From Phocaeicola salanitronis DSM 18170 (lineage in GTDB: Bacteria > Bacteroidota > Bacteroidia > Bacteroidales > Bacteroidaceae), in assembly GCF_000190575.1 (NCBI RefSeq), contig NC_015164.1, positions 3,682,001 to 3,746,000 on the forward strand: a stretch of 64,000 nt of DNA. The letters are read 5' to 3'. Both the position numbers and the translations under genes were made by a program. How positions within the stretch are numbered: the first letter of the stretch is position 1; every line of letters starts with the position of its first letter. Positions 60,165 through 64,000 of this stretch are shown here, piece by piece. The notes below the pieces were generated by a model. The model did no database searches. It was not told the DNA's origin and saw nothing but the letters and a program-made list of their open reading frames with translations.

Positions 60165-60543
60165 CGATATTTTTCCTTAATGTCTTACGGATAAAGTTAT
60201 CCAAGTCTTTGGAGTTATAGAATTTCCATGATGAATATGCAATCATATTACCTTCCGGATTGTGTGATATGCTCCAATAATTCATACATTCTTTATCCAC
60301 ATATTCCTTAATTCCGATAATTTCTTCCAGCGATAAGCTGCTTAATTGAACAAAATATTCGCCGGAATAATCTTTGTTGATAACTGATGTACTATCAACA
60401 AACTTGTTCATGTGTGCGATGCAAGCATAAAGGGCATATCCTTTTGCTTCTTCAAACCTTTCTCTATATGCAACCTTTTGCGTTGTACAACTTGCCGTTA
60501 AACAAATCACACACATCATTGTTATCATTTGTATATGTTTCAT
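60148..60543 (-). CDS. Array cassette: lipoprotein, third copy of the family
   Basis: A 131-residue lipoprotein; the start MKHIQMITMMCVICLTASCTTQ is used because the longer frame extends through promoter module D. About 90% like those at 47072 and 53840. The end NNER and TAG are encoded by the repeat. First gene behind promoter module D. Confidence 0.72.
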   Translation of the reverse strand: MKHIQMITMMCVICLTASCTTQKVAYRERFEEAKGYALYACIAHMNKFVDSTSVINKDYSGEYFVQLSSLSLEEIIGIKEYVDKECMNYWSISHNPEGNMIAYSSWKFYNSKDLDNFIRKTLRKNIGNNER

Positions 60544-60583
60544 GTCTATAACTTTAATCGTTGTTGATAATGTATTGACAATA

Positions 60584-60608
60584 AAACTTGTCGGGCATCG
60601 GACATTCC
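60584..60608. other. ACACCTGT-like site, sub-array D
   Basis: AAAACTTGTCGGG followed by ATCGGACATTCC, a weaker match to the sites at 45354 and 57488, in the same position between promoter and first cassette. Confidence 0.4.
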
Positions 60609-60626
60609 ACCAACCCGCGCCATGCA

Positions 60627-60905
60627 GAGCGTATATCCTAACCTCCATGCCCCCAAAGGTACGAAAAGAATCGAAGAAACAAACCGAATGGTTTGGAAAA
60701 GTCGCGAAAGAGTTGGCGGAAGGGGAAGAAAGGCTGTAGGCATCCTGCCATTTCCCCTGCCAACCACCGGAGCCATCAGCCTTGAAACTGGCGAAAAAGG
60801 AAATGCCGCTTTCTCTTTTTCGCCGGGCACATACTTTGCTGCCGATGGAAACAGGTTTAAGCCAGTTTGGATGTATATACAAAAGGACGGACTAAACTTA
60901 CGGGA
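60627..60905 (-). repeat. Array repeat module, copy D, with promoter
   Basis: As copies B and C: TACCTTTG (minus strand) at 60654-60661, dyad CAAACCGAATGGTTTG at 60680-60695, and the GGCGAAAAAG/CTTTTTCGCC hairpin. Joined on its right to the second DUF4274 gene exactly as copy C is to the first. Confidence 0.75.
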
Positions 60906-60915
60906 ATATGTGCTA

Positions 60916-61485
60916 TCAGTTCCCATCCGCGAATAAAGCATCAGGAATCTTCTCTATATACTCATTAGTTTTGGGTACTTCCGCATCTTCATATTCAGAG
61001 GATAGCCCATGCGCAAAGCCTTGTGATAGAGTTTTTCCCTCAATGAATTTCAATACTTTGGAGTTCTTGATATTTATATCAGATTCGGGAACATGCTCAA
61101 GGTCTCCATATTGGGCATAATAGTAGTCCGGGCTCATGAGCCAATAAACCATTCTTGCGGTACGTATATCACAACATGGGTTGCTTAAACATTGCATAAC
61201 AGTCCAGTTTCCATTATCATAGTTGTAACCATCCAATAGATAATGCAATTCTTCCGAATGTTGGATTGATGCTATTTGGCTTGATATTTCGTTGGCAAAT
61301 TCTTCCAATCCTATTTTTCGTTGGCGGGAATATGCTTTGAAAAATTCTTCCTCCTCACAACCTTCCATATTCTTATCAAATCTGGATTGAGGCATTGAAT
61401 AGTAATAAGTATCTCCGGCACATTCCGCCCATACTTTCAAAATATTCAACTCCTGCTTACGCTGCTCGCTTACATTTTCATACAT
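60916..61485 (-). CDS. Array cassette: DUF4274 immunity protein, copy 2
   Basis: 189 residues, differing from the copy at 48362 by two residues. The near identity extends on both sides, into module D and into the hairpin cluster, so a segment of about 1.2 kb was duplicated recently. Two copies may raise dosage or serve as a homologous-recombination handle. Confidence 0.78.
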   Translation of the reverse strand: MYENVSEQRKQELNILKVWAECAGDTYYYSMPQSRFDKNMEGCEEEEFFKAYSRQRKIGLEEFANEISSQIASIQHSEELHYLLDGYNYDNGNWTVMQCLSNPCCDIRTARMVYWLMSPDYYYAQYGDLEHVPESDINIKNSKVLKFIEGKTLSQGFAHGLSSEYEDAEVPKTNEYIEKIPDALFADGN

Positions 61486-61534
61486 AGCTCTATTATTTTT
61501 ATTATTGATAATGTTTATTACCTGTAATCCCCCG

Positions 61535-61635
61535 CCAACTCACTTTTCCGAGTTGCCCAACTCGTTTCCGTGAGTTGCCCGACTCACCGAGCTGAGTTGC
61601 CCAACTCACGATTTCAAGTTGCCCGACTCACGGAA
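61535..61635. repeat. Cluster of GAGTTGCCC hairpins, copy 2
   Basis: Same as the cluster at 48984 but with one extra unit (CAACTCACGATTTCAAGTTG), giving four. Shows that the unit number changes between otherwise near-identical duplicates. Confidence 0.7.
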
Positions 61636-61781
61636 ACGGGTCAGTCGTCCCGTCAGCTATCTGCATAGCCACTTCGTTTTCGTCCACCATCTTGGTGGTG
61701 TACTGAACGGGATACCATTTCTTAGGTTCGTCCGGTTCTGACGGGTTGATGCGTTGTACCGCTTTCAAAAAAAATGCTCAT
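61628..61781 (-). pseudogene. N-terminal remnant of an HU-like protein, copy 2 (frameshifted)
   Basis: Same remnant as at 49052-49204, but the A-run has eight instead of seven A (T on the coding strand), which shifts the frame after MSIFF and leads to an early stop. It confirms that the remnant is no longer needed as a protein here. Confidence 0.7.
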
Positions 61782-61805
61782 TGTCGTTTGTTTTTTAGGG
61801 GTTTA

Positions 61806-61852
61806 TAATGGCTGGACAAGGAGCTGCATTTAGCAGCTAACTTGGCTCGTTA
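61806..61852. repeat. attC-like cassette repeat 22
   Basis: TAATGG...CTCGTTAT; arms CAAGGAGCTGC and GCAGCTAACTTG around ATTTA. Confidence 0.86.
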
Positions 61853-61860
61853 TCAATATA

Positions 61861-62580
61861 TTAAAACCACTTCCTATCTCTATCCTTCATTTCCTGCATC
61901 GTAGGATATGGATGTGTATCTCTAAATGTATATTCATCTACAAAATCCTTTAATTCAACCATTCTAAAGCCATTAAAACCGTTTCCATTGATTAGGTCGG
62001 CAACTGAATCTTCTGCGACCAATACATTTTTCATCCAAAAAATATGAGGATATGCCGTTTGTTCTCTAAGTCGGAAATCAAGATACAAATATGAAGTTAT
62101 AACTTTATTCATTCTCTTAATCCTGTTCGAGTTCTCCAAATCGATGAATTGGTTATATGACAAATGCTTAAATCTTATAAAGTAATACTTTTTATCGCTT
62201 ATAGGAGCCAACTTTCTGGAGACTGGCGTTACTTCGCATATATCATATTTATCATAACACTTAAATTGCTTCAGGAACTCGAAAAGACAGGAAGATAATA
62301 TAACCCCTTTGGAATGTGAATAATAATCGGTTTCCAGCCTTTTCACATTCGAGCATATCCAATAAAAGTGGGTAGGCAATTTATAATTGTCCGTTAAGGG
62401 GACAGGCTTTCCGGCTCTCATAGGTGAATAGTTAAACCAATCGTTGCTATAAACAGGATTGTTATAAGGATTTTTAGATTTTATTTCCTCTGTAAAAGTA
62501 GAGTCAATATATGGCGGTGCTATTGGAGTACCATGCCAAGGGGTTAATAGCATTTTGAATTTTACCATATCTTCTGTCAT
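61861..62580 (-). CDS. Array cassette: Imm43-like immunity protein
   Basis: A 239-residue protein. SCLFEFLKQFKCYDKYDICEVTPVS, then DKKYYFIRFKHLSYNQFID, matches the plan of the protein at 55386 and of Imm43-type immunity proteins. Cytoplasmic, with a charged C-terminus (MKDRDRKWF). Confidence 0.68.
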   Translation of the reverse strand: MTEDMVKFKMLLTPWHGTPIAPPYIDSTFTEEIKSKNPYNNPVYSNDWFNYSPMRAGKPVPLTDNYKLPTHFYWICSNVKRLETDYYSHSKGVILSSCLFEFLKQFKCYDKYDICEVTPVSRKLAPISDKKYYFIRFKHLSYNQFIDLENSNRIKRMNKVITSYLYLDFRLREQTAYPHIFWMKNVLVAEDSVADLINGNGFNGFRMVELKDFVDEYTFRDTHPYPTMQEMKDRDRKWF

Positions 62581-62602
62581 TGTATTCTCTTTTAATTATT
62601 GA

Positions 62603-62648
62603 TAATGGTTAGAAAGGAGCATCGTTAGATGCTATCTTTCGTTGTTAC
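62603..62648. repeat. attC-like cassette repeat 23
   Basis: TAATGG...CGTTGTTAC; arms AGAAAGGAGCATC and GATGCTATCTTTC around GTTA. Confidence 0.88.
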
Positions 62649-62693
62649 TAACTTTATTATTTATAAGACTAATCGAATTTTTCTGCCGATTTA

Positions 62694-63077
62694 TCAAGCT
62701 ATAAACAGTTTACGAAAAATTAAAATTCCTATGATTGCGATATAAATCGGAATGCAGAATATCATCCAATTAGAAATTAGCTTGTTTCTTGTGCAACCTT
62801 GATACTTCTTTTTTAATTCCAGAATTTTCTTTTTCCTGTATCGAATACAGCAATATATGATTAACAGGCATAAAGGAACGAGTAAGAAGCATAAGCTATA
62901 AAGTCCCTCTAAGAACCACGCATATTTATGTTGCATGTCATACCATTCCTTAATAGCGAAAAAGGCTATAATGAGTGATATGCCCAAGCTATAACATAAG
63001 TGGATGACAGCACTAAGGTATGGTGGGTCGCCATGCTTTTCATACATTCGATATAGTCTATAAAATATATAATCCAT
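62694..63077 (-). CDS. Array cassette: membrane protein related to the one at 47573
   Basis: A 127-residue protein with three hydrophobic segments (about 24-42, 57-78 and 103-122). DYIFYRLYRMYEKH and NKLISNWMIFCIPIYIAIIGI match the 153-residue protein at 47573. Probably the same immunity family with a different specificity. Confidence 0.66.
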   Translation of the reverse strand: MDYIFYRLYRMYEKHGDPPYLSAVIHLCYSLGISLIIAFFAIKEWYDMQHKYAWFLEGLYSLCFLLVPLCLLIIYCCIRYRKKKILELKKKYQGCTRNKLISNWMIFCIPIYIAIIGILIFRKLFIA

Positions 63078-63086
63078 ATTTGTTAG

Positions 63087-63132
63087 TAATGGTTAAGCAG
63101 GGAACGGCTTGTCCGTTATCCTGCTTCGTTAA
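63087..63132. repeat. attC-like cassette repeat 24
   Basis: TAATGG...CTTCGTTAA; arms GCAGGGAACGG and CCGTTATCCTGC around CTTGT. Confidence 0.85.
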
Positions 63133-63165
63133 CATCATATTTAATTTCCATTCCAGTGTACCATA

Positions 63166-63687
63166 TTAATACACCATAATCACAAGGTCCTTTTGTGCTT
63201 CAACGGCTTCATCGAAAATGAAGTTCAAATCGTCCATTTCCTGCTCATAGTCGTAATCGCCGATACCATTGCCTTCTTCCAGCGAATTGTATTCCATCCT
63301 CTTGCTCTCCAATTCAGAAACAGGTATGCTAATGATATAGGGAAAATCATCACTCAATGGAATAGGGATGAATGTGCTTTGGCTATCCAGTTGCCAAAGG
63401 TTTTCCGCACAATAGATTTGCGTTCCGAAATGATTGCAAATCTTTTCATATACATACCCGTACATGGAAGCGATTTCGGGATAACGGACTTCTCCGTTCA
63501 CAATATCAGCCAATACAGCATAAGCATCCATATCCGTGTTCAGACTATCGCTGAAATAATCGTTCAAACTGTCAAGTCCCGGCTTCAGTGCAGCCTTTAA
63601 TTGGTTAAGCAGCAGATTATCACGAGCTCCATAAACAGACTTTACCTTATCGGCTTCTGTCAAATATGCACAAACAGAGTAACTCAT
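63166..63687 (-). CDS. Array cassette: unknown acidic predicted immunity protein
   Basis: A 173-residue protein starting MSYSVCAYLTEADKVKSVYG, a start shared by a widespread family of small proteins I cannot name with confidence. Acidic C-terminal helix (YEQEMDDLNFIFDEAVEAQ). A 92-base fragment of a second copy survives at 60031. It lies 8 bp from the next gene without a repeat between, so the two form one cassette. Confidence 0.66.
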   Translation of the reverse strand: MSYSVCAYLTEADKVKSVYGARDNLLLNQLKAALKPGLDSLNDYFSDSLNTDMDAYAVLADIVNGEVRYPEIASMYGYVYEKICNHFGTQIYCAENLWQLDSQSTFIPIPLSDDFPYIISIPVSELESKRMEYNSLEEGNGIGDYDYEQEMDDLNFIFDEAVEAQKDLVIMVY

Positions 63688-63695
63688 ACTTATCT

Positions 63696-64000
63696 TTATT
63701 TTATGTTGTCGTTCCAGTGTACCATATCGTATGGATAATATGGCAACCCTTTCAGGCTGCTATCATCCAGCCCCAAAACCTTGACCAATGCACCGCTTTC
63801 AAAACACCAATAACCGTCATGGTTGATACCATATTTATGGTCGTTGTGCCAAGATAAATCAGAATGACCCCGATACCATTCTTTTTTGAGGTATTTTTCC
63901 AATCGTTTTACAGCTTCTGCCTTATCTTGTTCTGCCAACTCTGTAACAGTGATAGCAGCTTGATAGGGTGACGGATATAATACTTTGTTTGTAGTCCTTT
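63696..64000 (-). CDS. DUF1911 (PoNi-type) immunity protein, C-terminal part (5' end outside window)
   Basis: The frame is open to the right edge. The visible part ends RTTNKVLYPSPYQAAITVTE, then helices, then DGYWCFESGALVKVLGLDD and LPYYPYDMVHW, the pattern of the C-terminal DUF1911 domain of PoNi immunity proteins, which neutralise PoNe DNase toxins. The DUF1910 half would lie outside the window. The usual ATG is not in view. Confidence 0.74.
   Translation of the reverse strand, partial: RTTNKVLYPSPYQAAITVTELAEQDKAEAVKRLEKYLKKEWYRGHSDLSWHNDHKYGINHDGYWCFESGALVKVLGLDDSSLKGLPYYPYDMVHWNDNIK

Larger units (their letters stand above)
425..64000. mobile_element. CTnDOT-like integrative conjugative element, left part (right end outside window)
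   Basis: Everything from the 3' end of tRNA-Lys rightwards looks like one ICE: a tyrosine integrase next to the tRNA, ICE cargo genes, an entire tra gene set, an oriT-like region, mobABC, an RteA/RteB-type regulatory pair and an immunity-gene array. The left boundary is inferred from the tRNA and the integrase. No copy of the tRNA 3' end was noticed elsewhere in the window, so the right boundary is probably beyond base 64000. The exact attL core cannot be fixed from this sequence alone. Confidence 0.85.
41141..64000 (-). other. rAID-1-like recombinase-associated immunity gene array
   Basis: All genes read leftwards except for a few remnants, are short (64-323 residues) and AT-rich, and most are followed by one hairpin repeat beginning TAATGG. 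A XerC/D-like recombinase reads into a run of 13 cassettes. Predicted products fall in known immunity families or are small lipoproteins and membrane proteins. This agrees with the published recombinase-associated acquired interbacterial defence clusters (rAID-1) of gut Bacteroidales. Three promoter modules split it into sub-arrays. The array runs off the right edge. The identification is by architecture and family recognition, not by comparison with a deposited cluster. Confidence 0.85.

Noticed and set aside
41257..60882. Repeated open frames starting MYIHPNWLKPV in modules A, B, C and D
   Set aside because: They cross promoters and hairpins, have different lengths and ends in each copy and merge with real genes; they follow from DNA repetition, not from a conserved protein.

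Overview
The window is Bacteroidales DNA (Bacteroides/Phocaeicola type). Evidence: promoters of the Bacteroides form (TTTG about 19 bp before TAnnTTTG), CTnDOT-type conjugation genes (traA-traQ, mobABC, rteAB) and many small gene families typical of gut Bacteroidales mobile elements. A short chromosomal flank (end of tdk, tRNA-Lys) is followed by one large integrative conjugative element (ICE). The ICE is still open at the right edge, so its right end is not seen.

Layout: (1) 1-490, chromosome: thymidine kinase tail, tRNA-Lys(UUU), terminator. (2) 530-1890, left ICE end: an extended inverted repeat and a tyrosine integrase. (3) 1.9-16.4 kb, a block of ICE cargo genes of mostly unknown function (DUF4313-, DUF4120-, DUF4121-, DUF3871-like, a methylase-like protein, a long helical-repeat protein), with a leftward HU-umuD-umuC mutagenic repair operon inside it. 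Two copies of a GC-rich structured element precede two of these gene runs. (4) 16.4-18.4 kb, an IS1595-family insertion with an 8-bp target duplication, then a HigB/HigA-type toxin-antitoxin trio. (5) 18.4-32.3 kb, leftward transfer genes: traABCD, a terminator, then traE-traQ plus a lysozyme. (6) 32.3-36.8 kb, a 40-bp tandem repeat, phased 10-bp operator-like repeats, an oriT-like hairpin and rightward mobABC. (7) 36.8-41.1 kb, a candidate structured RNA, a DHFR-like fragment and the rteA/rteB-type two-component pair.

(8) 41.1-64 kb is the most interesting part: a recombinase-associated array of predicted immunity genes that matches the published rAID-1 (recombinase-associated acquired interbacterial defence) architecture. 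Some two dozen small AT-rich genes, all leftward, lie one per cassette. Their 3' ends are marked by 24 copies (plus one decayed copy) of a 45-50 bp hairpin repeat that starts TAATGG and ends TTGTTA or CGTTA. The arms of this repeat vary from copy to copy but co-vary, much like integron attC sites. A XerC/D-like recombinase lies at the head of a 13-cassette run. The array also holds repeated promoter modules sharing a 16-bp dyad with the rteAB promoter, a repeated ACACCTGT site that may be the primary insertion site, duplicated cassettes, truncated genes and a GC-rich TetR gene. Several products fall in known immunity families (SUKH, DUF4274, DUF4303, Imm43-like, DUF1911, HEAT repeats) and others are lipoproteins or small membrane proteins, as expected for protection against toxins acting in the cytoplasm, periplasm or membrane.

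Together: Int moves the element at tRNA-Lys, mob/oriT/tra transfer it, the rte pair and the phased repeats probably switch transfer on, and the recombinase array stocks it with portable resistance to competitors' toxins.
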